Positions 28,426 to 36,001 of a DNA stretch of 64,000 nucleotides are shown piece by piece. The DNA is from Eutrophocola sp965662685. GTDB lineage: Bacteria; Pseudomonadota; Gammaproteobacteria; Pseudomonadales; Pseudohongiellaceae. Where the stretch lies: contig CBFIIQ010000009.1 in the NCBI GenBank assembly GCA_965662685.1, positions 19,595 through 83,594 of the forward strand, read 5' to 3'. Under the pieces are notes generated by a model. The model had not been told where the DNA came from, did no database searches, and was given only the letters and a program-made list of their open reading frames with translations. Position numbers and translations under genes: made by a program. Within the stretch, counting starts at the first letter, position 1. Each line of letters starts with the position of its first letter.

Positions 28426-28620
28426 AGCCCTGCTAGCAGGAGGCTGGGAGTCGCCGGGTGCATGGCAGGCACAGGGCTGACAAGCCAAAGTGGGGACACA
28501 AGGCAGGGAGCTGGTCAGAACAGACCATCTCGTCGTGGCGATAAACTCCCCTACTTGACCTGAGTCAACACGGGTGGCATGCCTGTTCCTAGAATACAGA
28601 CAAATTCCCAGGAGGATGGC
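28426..28620. other. Intergenic region between glgA and the aldolase
   Basis: Holds an FNR box and promoter described separately. A 20-codon ORF from ATG at 28418 has no ribosome-binding site. No convincing terminator for the glycogen operon is seen. Confidence 0.5.
28555..28595 (+). promoter_or_regulatory. FNR box TTGACctgaGTCAA plus -10 TAGAAT, for the aldolase gene
   Basis: The box at 28555-28568 is a perfect palindrome. TAGAAT at 28590-28595 matches five of six -10 consensus bases and is within 1 bp of the class II position, predicting transcription from about 28602, 19 bases before the ATG. Confidence 0.82.
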
Positions 28621-29670
28621 ATGACTGATATTATTAGCCTGCTGAAAAATGAATCAGAAACACTGCTGGATCATGTTTGTACAGGCATACCAAAAAATCA
28701 TTTGAGTCTGCCAGGGCCCGATTTTATCGACCGGGTGGTGGCTGACAGTGATCGCTCCCCCCGGGTTTTGTGCAATCTGCAAAAAATGTTTGATCATGGC
28801 AGGCTCGCTGGTACTGGCTATCTTTCGATCCTGCCGGTTGACCAGGGTGTTGAACATTCAGCTGGTGCATCTTTTGCGCCCAACCCGATCTATTTTGATC
28901 CGGTCAATATCGTTGAGCTGGCGTTGGAGGGAAGCTGTAACGCGGTAGCCTCTACTCTTGGCGTACTTGCTTCAGTGTCGCGACGTTATGCGCACAGGAT
29001 ACCTTTTATCGTAAAGCTTAATCACAATGAACTGCTTACCTATCCAGCCCATTATGACCAGACCATTTTTGCCGATGTCGAACAGGCTTTTGATCTGGGT
29101 GCCACGGCAGTTGGCGCTACCGTGTACTTTGGTTCACCTGAAGCGCGGCGCCAGATTTCAGAGGTAAGTGAAGCCTTTTCCCGCGCTCATGAACTGGGAA
29201 TGGTTACTGTGCTCTGGGCTTATTTACGCAACGCCGGGTTTAAAACCGGAGAGCATGACTATCACACCGCGGCTGATCTGACCGGTCAGGCTAACCACCT
29301 GGCGGCTACTATTGGCGCGGATATCGTGAAACAGAAACTGGCCGAATGTAATGGTGGTTATACCGCTCTCAATTTCGGCAAGACACACGACAAGGTCTAT
29401 TCGCAACTCAGCAGCGATCATCCCATTGACCTGGTGCGTTATCAGGTAGCCAATTGCTATATGGGCAGGGTAGGCATGATCAATTCCGGCGGTGCCTCTG
29501 GTGAAGACGATCTTTATCAGGCGGTGCGTACGGCAGTGATCAACAAACGCGCCGGTGGCATGGGACTGATTTCCGGACGCAAGTCCTTTCAGAAACCGAT
29601 GGGCGAGGGCGTCAAATTACTCAATGCTATTCAGGATGTGTATCTGTCTGACCAGGTAACAGTGGCCTGA
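28621..29670 (+). CDS. fbaB: Class I fructose-bisphosphate aldolase, DhnA/FbaB type
   Basis: 349 residues of the archaeal-type class I aldolase family. LSILPVDQGVEHS, IPFIVKLNHNELL (Lys region), GATAVGATVYFGS, ADIVKQKL (Schiff-base Lys region) and GRKSFQKP match family landmarks. It interconverts fructose 1,6-bisphosphate with triose phosphates. An AGGAGG lies immediately upstream. With the glycogen genes before it and ppsA at 36 kb it supports switching between glycogenolysis and gluconeogenesis. A strong FNR-type promoter precedes it. Confidence 0.93.
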   Translation: MTDIISLLKNESETLLDHVCTGIPKNHLSLPGPDFIDRVVADSDRSPRVLCNLQKMFDHGRLAGTGYLSILPVDQGVEHSAGASFAPNPIYFDPVNIVELALEGSCNAVASTLGVLASVSRRYAHRIPFIVKLNHNELLTYPAHYDQTIFADVEQAFDLGATAVGATVYFGSPEARRQISEVSEAFSRAHELGMVTVLWAYLRNAGFKTGEHDYHTAADLTGQANHLAATIGADIVKQKLAECNGGYTALNFGKTHDKVYSQLSSDHPIDLVRYQVANCYMGRVGMINSGGASGEDDLYQAVRTAVINKRAGGMGLISGRKSFQKPMGEGVKLLNAIQDVYLSDQVTVA

Positions 29671-29754
29671 ACGGGTAGCCTTTTTTGTCAGCGGCGCGGG
29701 TAACACCGCCCGCATGTCTGTGAGGAACTGCTGGTCTTACAAAGACAGTGTCAC

Positions 29755-29782
29755 GCAACTCGCAACTTGCAACTCGCAACTT
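29755..29782 (+). repeat. Four tandem heptamers GCAACTY
   Basis: Units GCAACTC, GCAACTT, GCAACTC, GCAACTT lie back to back, 12 bp downstream of the polX stop on its 3' side. Read on the other strand the unit is RAGTTGC, one base from the AAGTTAC heptamer repeated at the right end of the window. Confidence 0.85.
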
Positions 29783-29793
29783 TAGACCCGTAT

Positions 29794-31515
29794 CTAGTGC
29801 CTGGCAAGCAGTCTACGCAATTCCTCCAGTGGCCTGGTATTGAGCACATCCTGTTTCTCGAGCCAACCACGCCGGGCCTGGTCAAGACCAAAACGCATGA
29901 ATTCAAGATCCGCGATGCGGTGGCTATCGGTCGAGATGGCGACTTTAAGACGCAGGTCCCGGGCCAGTCGGCAACCTTCGCCATTCAGATCCAGGCGTTC
30001 GGGATGAGCATTCACTTCGAGATAACACCCCCTTTCAAGTGCGCCGCGCATTAATACCTCCAGGTTGATCGGGTAGGGTCTTCGCCGGTTAATCAAGCGA
30101 CCATGAGGGTGGGCAAGAATATTAAAGTAGCGGTTGTCCATGGCACGCAGGATGCGTTCAGTCTGCTTCACTTCAGGCAGATGAAATTTGGAGTGGATGG
30201 CGCATACCGTGAAATCCAGTTCCCTGAGTACTGCATCTGGCAGATCCAGCGAACCGTCCTCCAGGATATCCACTTCGGTAGACTTGAGCAGGGTAATACC
30301 GTCGAGTTTTTCATTCAACTTGTCGATGGTCCTGATCTGGTTGAGCAATCTTTTTTTATCAAGGCCATGAGCAACGGTGACATGCCGGGAATGATCATTG
30401 ACAGACAGGTATTCATAGCCTTTTTTGCGGGCAGCACTGGCCAGTTCTTGCAGAGAGTCGTGCCCGTCGCTGGCGTTGGTGTGGCAGTGCAGGTCGCCGC
30501 GTATATCTTTCAGCGCCACCAGATGCGGCAGTTTGTGCTGCTCGGCGGCGTCCAGTTCACCGGTGTTTTCCCGCAATTCCGGCTCGATGTAAGGCAGTGA
30601 CAGGGCGCCATAGACATCTTTCTCGGTATTTCCTGCTATAGGCCTGTCACCCCGGAAGAGACCGTATTCATTAAGTTTTAACCCCCTTGCAATGGCGCGC
30701 TTGCGCATTGCAATGGCATGGTTCCTGGAGCCAGTGAAGTAATTCAGGGCGGCGCCATAACTGGACGGTGGCACCACACGCAAATCCACAATTATCCGGG
30801 AACGCAAGCGGACCCTCGCACGGGTCTGCCCCAGCGCCAGTATCTCCTCGATATCTTCGTAAGCCGACAAATAGCCGGTGATATTCTTTCCGCTCTCTGC
30901 GGTTACCAGGATATCCAGGTCTCCCACAGTTTCCCGGCGCCGACGAAAACTGCCCGCAATCGTGACCTGCTGCGTGGCGGGATTTTCGGCAAGATAGTCA
31001 AGCAAAGGTTTGGCCGCTGCCTCGGCACGGATGAGAGGGATGCGTTGTTGCTTCCCGCCAATTTCTGCCAGTGCTTCACGAATGCGTTGTTCCGTTTTTA
31101 CACCAAATCCCTTGAGGTCACGAATACTGCCACGCCGCAGGGCGCGTTTCAGGTCATCAAGATTGGAGATGCCCAGTTCACAGTGCAGCATCCTGACCCG
31201 TTTTGGACCCAGGCCTTCGATTTGTAACAGCTCGACCAGCGTCGAGGGGGTTTTTGCCGCGGTGGATTCGAGTTCTGGCAGGGTGCCTGTTTCCACAATG
31301 GTGCTGATCCTGGATGCCAGATCCTTGCCAATGGTTGGCAACTCGTCCAGGTTTTCACCGGTACTGAGCAACGCGGCCATGCTTTTGGGATAGTCGCTGA
31401 TGAAGCGCGCTGCATTACGATAAGCGCGCACGCGAAACGGATTAGCATCCTCAATTTCGAGAAGGTCGGCGTAGCGACTGAAAATATCGGCGATTTCATT
31501 ATTGTTGACAGACAT
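29794..31515 (-). CDS. polX: DNA polymerase/3'-5' exonuclease PolX
   Basis: 573 residues. The N-terminal two thirds is a family X polymerase: helix-hairpin-helix DNA-binding motifs (LPTIGKDLASRI, IEGLGPKRVRML, LKGFGVKTEQRI), the nucleotidyltransferase motif AGSFRRRRETVGDLDILV with its metal-binding aspartates, and IIVDLRVVPPSSYG. The C-terminal part is a PHP domain (GDLHCHTNASDG, SVNDHSRH, IHSKFH, AHPHGR, STDSHR) for 3'-5' exonuclease activity. Role: gap-filling repair. The start at 31515 gives the normal N-terminus MSVNNNEIADIFSRYADLL. Confidence 0.95.
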   Translation of the reverse strand: MSVNNNEIADIFSRYADLLEIEDANPFRVRAYRNAARFISDYPKSMAALLSTGENLDELPTIGKDLASRISTIVETGTLPELESTAAKTPSTLVELLQIEGLGPKRVRMLHCELGISNLDDLKRALRRGSIRDLKGFGVKTEQRIREALAEIGGKQQRIPLIRAEAAAKPLLDYLAENPATQQVTIAGSFRRRRETVGDLDILVTAESGKNITGYLSAYEDIEEILALGQTRARVRLRSRIIVDLRVVPPSSYGAALNYFTGSRNHAIAMRKRAIARGLKLNEYGLFRGDRPIAGNTEKDVYGALSLPYIEPELRENTGELDAAEQHKLPHLVALKDIRGDLHCHTNASDGHDSLQELASAARKKGYEYLSVNDHSRHVTVAHGLDKKRLLNQIRTIDKLNEKLDGITLLKSTEVDILEDGSLDLPDAVLRELDFTVCAIHSKFHLPEVKQTERILRAMDNRYFNILAHPHGRLINRRRPYPINLEVLMRGALERGCYLEVNAHPERLDLNGEGCRLARDLRLKVAISTDSHRIADLEFMRFGLDQARRGWLEKQDVLNTRPLEELRRLLARH

Positions 31516-31553
31516 AGTACAGCATGACTTTACATGGCCATCACAAGCCGAAA

Positions 31554-31567
31554 TTGATCCCGGTCAA
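31554..31567 (+). promoter_or_regulatory. FNR box TTGATcccgGTCAA
   Basis: Perfect consensus between divergent polX and the second CBS gene. It is centred 88 bp before the CBS start codon. The -10 is not clear; TATGCA at 31585-31590 is 5 bp off the ideal place. Confidence 0.65.
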
Positions 31568-31648
31568 CAAAGTCGGCAGGGCGATATGCAATGCTCAGGG
31601 AAAATCAGGCCGTGCAGGATGTTGTGCCGCCAGACCAGGAGGAAGTTC

Positions 31649-32083
31649 ATGAAGGCCGGTGAAATCTGCAATCGCGCCGTGGTGATTGTTCGGGCGGAAG
31701 AATCGGCACTCGTGGCCGCACGCCTGATGCGTGAACATGACGTGGGTGACGTCGTTATCGTGAGCGGAAGGGATGAAGGCCAGATACCCATTGGCATCGT
31801 CACAGACCGTGATATCACTATCGAGTTGCTGGCCGAAGAGGTGGACCTGGATGCTGTCAATGTCGGTGAGATGTTCATCGGACCTAATCTGGTCACGGTG
31901 GCGGCAGACGATGACATGCTTGAGGTCATTGAGCAAATGAAAAAGTCCGGAGTGCGGCGGATACCTGTGGTGGAGACAAATGGAACACTGGCGGGGATTA
32001 TTACGGCCGACGATGTCCTGTGCCTGATAGCGGAGGAATTCAACCTGATGGCCCAGTTACTGGTAAAACAAAATACACGCTGA
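31649..32083 (+). CDS. CBS-domain pair protein
   Basis: 144 residues with two CBS motifs (GIVTDRDITIELLAEEV and GVRRIPVVETNGTLAGIITADD). AGGAGGA sits 6 bases before the ATG at 31649; the frame is open further upstream but without start signals. It is a second, different CBS protein in the window, also behind an FNR box. Such proteins bind AMP/ATP and sense energy status; the target is unknown. Confidence 0.88.
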   Translation: MKAGEICNRAVVIVRAEESALVAARLMREHDVGDVVIVSGRDEGQIPIGIVTDRDITIELLAEEVDLDAVNVGEMFIGPNLVTVAADDDMLEVIEQMKKSGVRRIPVVETNGTLAGIITADDVLCLIAEEFNLMAQLLVKQNTR

Positions 32084-32114
32084 CCAGGCGCATTGCCTAT
32101 TTTCTTTATCATTC

Positions 32115-32738
32115 ATGGAAAAGCCCATGCATCATCTTACAATTCTCAGGCCTGTGATATTACTATCCACTCTGGCATTGCTTGCTGCCTGTGGAACCAT
32201 ACTGCGGGGTGATGTTGTCACCTTTCATGAAGGGCCGCTGCCTGCAGGCGAAACCATCCGGGTAGAAGCCCTTGATCCGGCGAAGGGACAAACACTGGAG
32301 TTTCGCCGCTATGCCCGCCAGGTCAGTGACGAGCTTCGCAAGGTGGGCTATTTTCCTGTTGCTGACGATGAAGCAGCGCAGTTAATCGCGCAACTGGATT
32401 ATGGGGTGGAAACCGGTCCGGTAAATGTACGCCTTGAGAGAAATGGTCCTTATGCCTACTACCATTTTTCCTATGGCCGCTTCAGGAATCCATTCTATTT
32501 TGGCCTTATGAACCGGTGGGAACCGGAAGTCCGCTCTACACCTACCTATATAAGGACGCTTTCCATGGCAATCGTGAAAAACGACATGAATAATGAACGT
32601 TTATTTGAAGGGCGTGTGGAAAGTATTGGTGCCAGCAGGCAGATGCAGGAAGTCATGCAGTATCTTATCACTGTGTTGTTCTCGAATTTCCCTGGTGAAA
32701 GCGGGGTGACCAAAGTAGTGACTATAGAAATGGATTAG
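32115..32738 (+). CDS. DUF4136-type lipoprotein
   Basis: 207 residues with a lipoprotein signal: hydrophobic VILLSTLALLAAC, lipidated Cys near residue 26. The mature part has the DUF4136 pattern (YARQVSDELRKVGYFPV, LDYGVETG, and a C-terminal VMQYLITVLFSNFPG). The tyrosine/phenylalanine-rich FSYGRFRNPFYFG is typical. Presumably outer membrane anchored; function unknown. It follows the CBS gene after 31 bp and may share its transcript. Confidence 0.82.
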   Translation: MEKPMHHLTILRPVILLSTLALLAACGTILRGDVVTFHEGPLPAGETIRVEALDPAKGQTLEFRRYARQVSDELRKVGYFPVADDEAAQLIAQLDYGVETGPVNVRLERNGPYAYYHFSYGRFRNPFYFGLMNRWEPEVRSTPTYIRTLSMAIVKNDMNNERLFEGRVESIGASRQMQEVMQYLITVLFSNFPGESGVTKVVTIEMD

Positions 32739-32927
32739 CTGAATTTTTATCCTGCGCGTTTTGGTAACAGTGACACTCTGGTCAATCAGAATCAATTTCC
32801 TGAGCGGATTGGTGCAATTGATGAAATGGAATAATCTGTCTCACGATTTTTGAGATTCCTTATCTATACAAAGCTTGTAAAAATTTTATAAAAGGACTGG
32901 TAAATCCCGGTGTATTTTCTCTGTGCT
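32739..32927. other. Intergenic region between converging genes
   Basis: AT-rich, converging ends of the DUF4136 lipoprotein and a small secreted protein. I see no strong terminator; the AATTTTATAAAAGG stretch near 32884 is only weakly structured. Confidence 0.35.
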
Positions 32928-33290
32928 TCATTGCCGGATGCGAAAATAGGAACCCTGAACTTCTACTCCATTATCAAGACGACCGGCCGGTTCAATGATG
33001 ATTTCCTTTGCCTGCAAATGCCAGCAATCTCCGGAGCCAATTTCATGACTGATACCATCGCCAGTGATCACCAGCGCCAGGTCTTGCTGTTCCTCCTCTA
33101 CGCATACACGGTATTGACGTGGCAGGGTGCTGTGATTGATTGTCAGTTTCTGATCATCGGCCAAGCTGAACGCCTTTGCCACCATTCGAATTTTGAGGGG
33201 TACAGACTCTGCCGCAAACGTCTGCGTTAGCATCAGGGAGACAGCTGCGGGTAACAGTAGTGCCAGCATGGTTACTTTAAAATTATTCAT
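32928..33290 (-). CDS. Small secreted hypothetical protein
   Basis: 120 residues with a clear Sec signal peptide (MNNFKVTMLALLLPAAVSLM, cleavage near TFAAES). The mature part of about 95 residues has two cysteines (CVEEEQ and GDCWHL) that may form a disulfide and is predicted to be beta-rich. The start at 33290 has GGAGGG 7 bases upstream; the longer frame to 33305 does not. It follows the OmpA-like gene on the same strand by 30 bp, so a periplasmic companion is likely. Family not recognised. Confidence 0.65.
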   Translation of the reverse strand: MNNFKVTMLALLLPAAVSLMLTQTFAAESVPLKIRMVAKAFSLADDQKLTINHSTLPRQYRVCVEEEQQDLALVITGDGISHEIGSGDCWHLQAKEIIIEPAGRLDNGVEVQGSYFRIRQ

Positions 33291-33320
33291 TTTTCTGCCC
33301 TCCATTGAGATTAAGTTGCT

Positions 33321-34481
33321 CTACCGGGAACTCTGTGTGCCGGTTACTTCAACCACAACACGGCGATCAGGTTGCAGGCAGGCTTTCAGAGTGTCCGAGA
33401 CCGGCCCAGAGCATTGTCGCGGGCTGGTCACAGGCTCGTCACTGTTTACGCCTGTAGCAGTAATGCGCTGGTTGGGAACGCCGGCCTGGACCAGATAGCT
33501 ACGGACGGTTTCCGCACGGCGCCGGGACAGGGCGAGGTTGTAAGTCCGTGTGCCTATGCGGTCGGTATGGCCGGTTACTATGACGACTTCATAATTCAGA
33601 TCAGCCATATCGCGAACCAGTCCGTCCAGTATATTCTCGCCCTCGGTTCTCAATTCCGACTTGTCAAAATCAAACAGCGTGCTGGCAGACAGTGTGATTT
33701 CGGCAGGCAGGACAACAGGTACAGGCGTTGGTGCGGGGGAAGTAGTGGGAGAGGGCGAGAGTATTTGTGTGGGTTCTCGATCCATTTGAGTATTTGCGCT
33801 TGCAGCACGTGCCGACCTGCGAGAGCCGAAGCGATAAATCATACTGACAGAAAAGGTATCCACGCGGTTACCGGTCATACGGTTACTTTCGATACGGTAA
33901 CGCTCCACCTCGGCCCGTAACGTGAAAATATCATTAAACGCATATTGTATGCCCGCGCCAAATTTTTCATTTATGTCACGCTCACTGCGATTAAAAAATC
34001 CCGTGCCGATCTCGCTGTCGATAAATTTCTGTTCAACACGTGCATTATTAAACCCTGCCCGGGCGAAAGCAGACAATCCAAAATCAAGCGGTAATATACC
34101 GACAAGATCTACTGAGAAACCGTCCATAGAAGTTTCTCCTCCCTGTATGTCTGCCTGTAAAAGAGTGCTCATGAAATTGAAATTACCATGATCAAAAAAA
34201 CCGGCCTCAAGGGCAAAATGCGGGTTGAACTGGTAACCGCCAAAAATTTTGTAGGTCTTGTCGTCATCATTTCTGTTGAACTGACTAATAGAATAACCAT
34301 CGCCCTGGAGTGAGGAGATGATGTCATTTTTCCTGATGTCAGCACTGGACCAGCCGGCACCAATGCCGGCATACCAATCGTATTCCTGGGCCATTGAATT
34401 TGTGCCGGATAACAGCAAGGGCATGCCCAGTAATATTCGACAGTAAAATTTGCATATGCCGCCAGCAATATGGGATTCCAT
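33321..34481 (-). CDS. OmpA-family outer-membrane protein
   Basis: 386 residues: signal peptide, N-terminal eight-strand barrel (GAGWSSADIRKN, GYQFNPHFALEAGFFDHG, FGAGIQYAFNDIFTLRAEVERY), a proline/threonine-rich linker (SPSPTTSPAPTPVPVV) and a C-terminal OmpA peptidoglycan-binding domain (DFDKSELR, VTGHTDRIGTRTYNLALSRR). The start at 34481 (MESHIAG) is backed by AGGAG; an extension to 34523 is not. It anchors the outer membrane to peptidoglycan. A one-mismatch FNR box lies 78-91 bp upstream. Confidence 0.92.
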   Translation of the reverse strand: MESHIAGGICKFYCRILLGMPLLLSGTNSMAQEYDWYAGIGAGWSSADIRKNDIISSLQGDGYSISQFNRNDDDKTYKIFGGYQFNPHFALEAGFFDHGNFNFMSTLLQADIQGGETSMDGFSVDLVGILPLDFGLSAFARAGFNNARVEQKFIDSEIGTGFFNRSERDINEKFGAGIQYAFNDIFTLRAEVERYRIESNRMTGNRVDTFSVSMIYRFGSRRSARAASANTQMDREPTQILSPSPTTSPAPTPVPVVLPAEITLSASTLFDFDKSELRTEGENILDGLVRDMADLNYEVVIVTGHTDRIGTRTYNLALSRRRAETVRSYLVQAGVPNQRITATGVNSDEPVTSPRQCSGPVSDTLKACLQPDRRVVVEVTGTQSSR

Positions 34482-34558
34482 GTATTTCTCCTGAATGATG
34501 TTTGATTGGCACTGACTTTTCATAATGTTTTATTTGAACTCCTGACGTAGCTGCCAAC

Positions 34559-34572
34559 CTGATACAGATCAA
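34559..34572 (-). promoter_or_regulatory. Imperfect FNR box CTGATacagATCAA
   Basis: One mismatch to consensus, upstream of the OmpA-like gene. No good -10 hexamer is seen at the expected distance on the minus strand, so control of OmpA is only possible. Confidence 0.45.
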
Positions 34573-34666
34573 TTTCCCGGGCAGTGTTGTCATACCGGTG
34601 GATTTTTTTATCAACTTGCCTGGTAAGAAAAATATCTTCAAAAAAAAACTTGCTCCGAGCCATTTT

Positions 34667-34700
34667 TTGATTCAGATCATGATTTTGATGACGTCATCAA
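34667..34700 (+). promoter_or_regulatory. FNR-like box TTGATtcagATCAt and adjoining 16-bp palindrome
   Basis: The first element (34667-34680) has one mismatch to the FNR consensus. Four bases later comes TTGATGACGTCATCAA (34685-34700), a perfect palindrome built from FNR-like half sites with a 6-base rather than 4-base spacer. Both lie just upstream of the cold-shock-like gene. Confidence 0.5.
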
Positions 34701-34746
34701 GAAAAATGAATCTCCAAAAACCTGAAAGATACAGCGAGGAAAAAAT

Positions 34747-35025
34747 ATGGAGTCGGTAATTAACGAAACTGGGAATGAAACAAGAGCGGATTTTCCTGCT
34801 TTTCAGCACGGAGAGATCAAGTACCTGGAACGCGATGCTGATTATGGCGTAATCGAATCCAGTGATGGCAAGCATGTATATTTTGAGTGCGGTTGCGTCA
34901 TTGGTGTTGATTTTTTCCGCCTGCAGGCAGGCGACAGAGTGGTGTACTGTATTAATAGAGACAGGCGCTTGCGTCAGGCGAGCAATGTATACCTGGCAGG
35001 GAGTCATGCCTTCCAGGAATGGTAA
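34747..35025 (+). CDS. Cold-shock-domain-like small protein
   Basis: 92 residues. Residues about 22-75 (GEIKYLERDADYGVIESSDG, VYFECGCVIG, LQAGDRVVYCI) follow the order of a cold-shock/OB fold: GxVKxF, YGFI-like, VFFH-like, GxxVxF. The classical RNP1 aromatic set is only partly conserved, so nucleic-acid binding is an inference. A GAGGAAAAAAT stretch supplies the ribosome-binding site. It is a single gene behind an FNR-like box and a palindrome. Confidence 0.6.
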   Translation: MESVINETGNETRADFPAFQHGEIKYLERDADYGVIESSDGKHVYFECGCVIGVDFFRLQAGDRVVYCINRDRRLRQASNVYLAGSHAFQEW

Positions 35026-35088
35026 ATGCTAATGCTGTTGTGTAGTGATTATGTAGTGATTTTGAAATGATAATAAATGAGGCAAATA

Positions 35089-35586
35089 ATGCGAGCGGTT
35101 AGAGTGCGGCGAATATTTCTGGCAAGCCTGTGTCTGTACATATCGGGTGCTCTTTTGGCTGACGTCGAAATTGCTTGGGTAGAGCCGGAAAAGTTTCGTG
35201 ATATCCGCGGTGGCGTGGTCAACCAGAGACGCTTCCAGAATCAGGTGGTCGCAGTGTTGACAGCATATTTTGAGGAGGCGGCAAAGGAGACATTGCCTGC
35301 GGGTCAGAATCTGCGACTTTCCATTACTGATGTAGATCTGGCAGGTGACGTTGAGTATTTTTTCTTTCGATTTCCCTTCGGCGTAAGGGTGATGCGTGAT
35401 GTTTACTTTCCAGCAATTCAATTCAATTATGTGCTAAGTGATGAAGACGGCAGGATTATTGCGACAGGGGAGGAGAATATCAAGGATATGGGTTATTTGT
35501 ATTCGGGCAGAAGGTCTATCAACAATCCTCCTTTCGATTATGAAAAACGCATGATAGATGACTGGTTCAGGAAAAGCTTTGGCTAA
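35089..35586 (+). CDS. DUF3016-type secreted protein
   Basis: 165 residues with a Sec signal peptide (cleavage near GALLAD) and mature sequence matching the DUF3016 pattern (VEIAWVEPEKFRDI, LRLSITDVDLAGD, a C-terminal PFDYEKRMIDDWFRKSF). I chose the ATG at 35089 because GAGG lies 6 bases upstream; the ATG at 35077 is in frame but has no such site. A periplasmic protein of unknown function, widespread in gammaproteobacteria. Confidence 0.78.
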   Translation: MRAVRVRRIFLASLCLYISGALLADVEIAWVEPEKFRDIRGGVVNQRRFQNQVVAVLTAYFEEAAKETLPAGQNLRLSITDVDLAGDVEYFFFRFPFGVRVMRDVYFPAIQFNYVLSDEDGRIIATGEENIKDMGYLYSGRRSINNPPFDYEKRMIDDWFRKSFG

Positions 35587-35698
35587 ACCTGTGCGTTTAA
35601 TTGTTTGATGAGTTGCATGACAAGGCACGGGCAAAAACATCGGGTTAATCAGCAACAGCGATAGCAGGCTTAACAATACTTCGAGCGAGGTAAAAAAA

Positions 35699-35992
35699 AT
35701 GAAAGTGTTGATGGACATACCACTGATAAAACAATGCAGTATGGAAGAATGTGTTTTCAATGATAAAAAAAAATGTCACACCAGAGCGATTACGGTGGGC
35801 GATGGTGCAAGCCCCCAATGTGACACATTTTTTGTCGCACACAAGCATGCGAAACAAAACAATACAGCAGGTGTTGGTGCCTGCAAGGTAGTCAGTTGCC
35901 GTTTCAACCAGGATTATGGCTGTCTGGCAGAGAATATAATCGTTGGTCATGTCAGGAGCCTTGCCAAGTGTGAGACTTTTGACCCCCTGTAG
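35699..35992 (+). CDS. Duplicated DUF1540-type cysteine-motif protein
   Basis: 97 residues with two copies of a four-cysteine module. Copy 1: CSMEECVFNDKKKCHT then PQCDTF (residues about 13-44); copy 2: CKVVSCRFNQDYGCLAE then AKCETF (about 62-94). The spacing C-x4-C-x7-C-x~14-C suggests a small metal-binding fold. GAGG precedes the ATG. It ends 9 bp before ppsA on the same strand, so the two are very likely translated from one mRNA and the Cys protein may affect PEP synthase; that link is inference. Confidence 0.72.
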   Translation: MKVLMDIPLIKQCSMEECVFNDKKKCHTRAITVGDGASPQCDTFFVAHKHAKQNNTAGVGACKVVSCRFNQDYGCLAENIIVGHVRSLAKCETFDPL

Positions 35993-36001
35993 AATTTCAC
36001 G

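Noticed and set aside
28418..28480. 20-codon ORF after glgA
   Set aside because: Overlaps the glgA end and lacks a ribosome-binding site.
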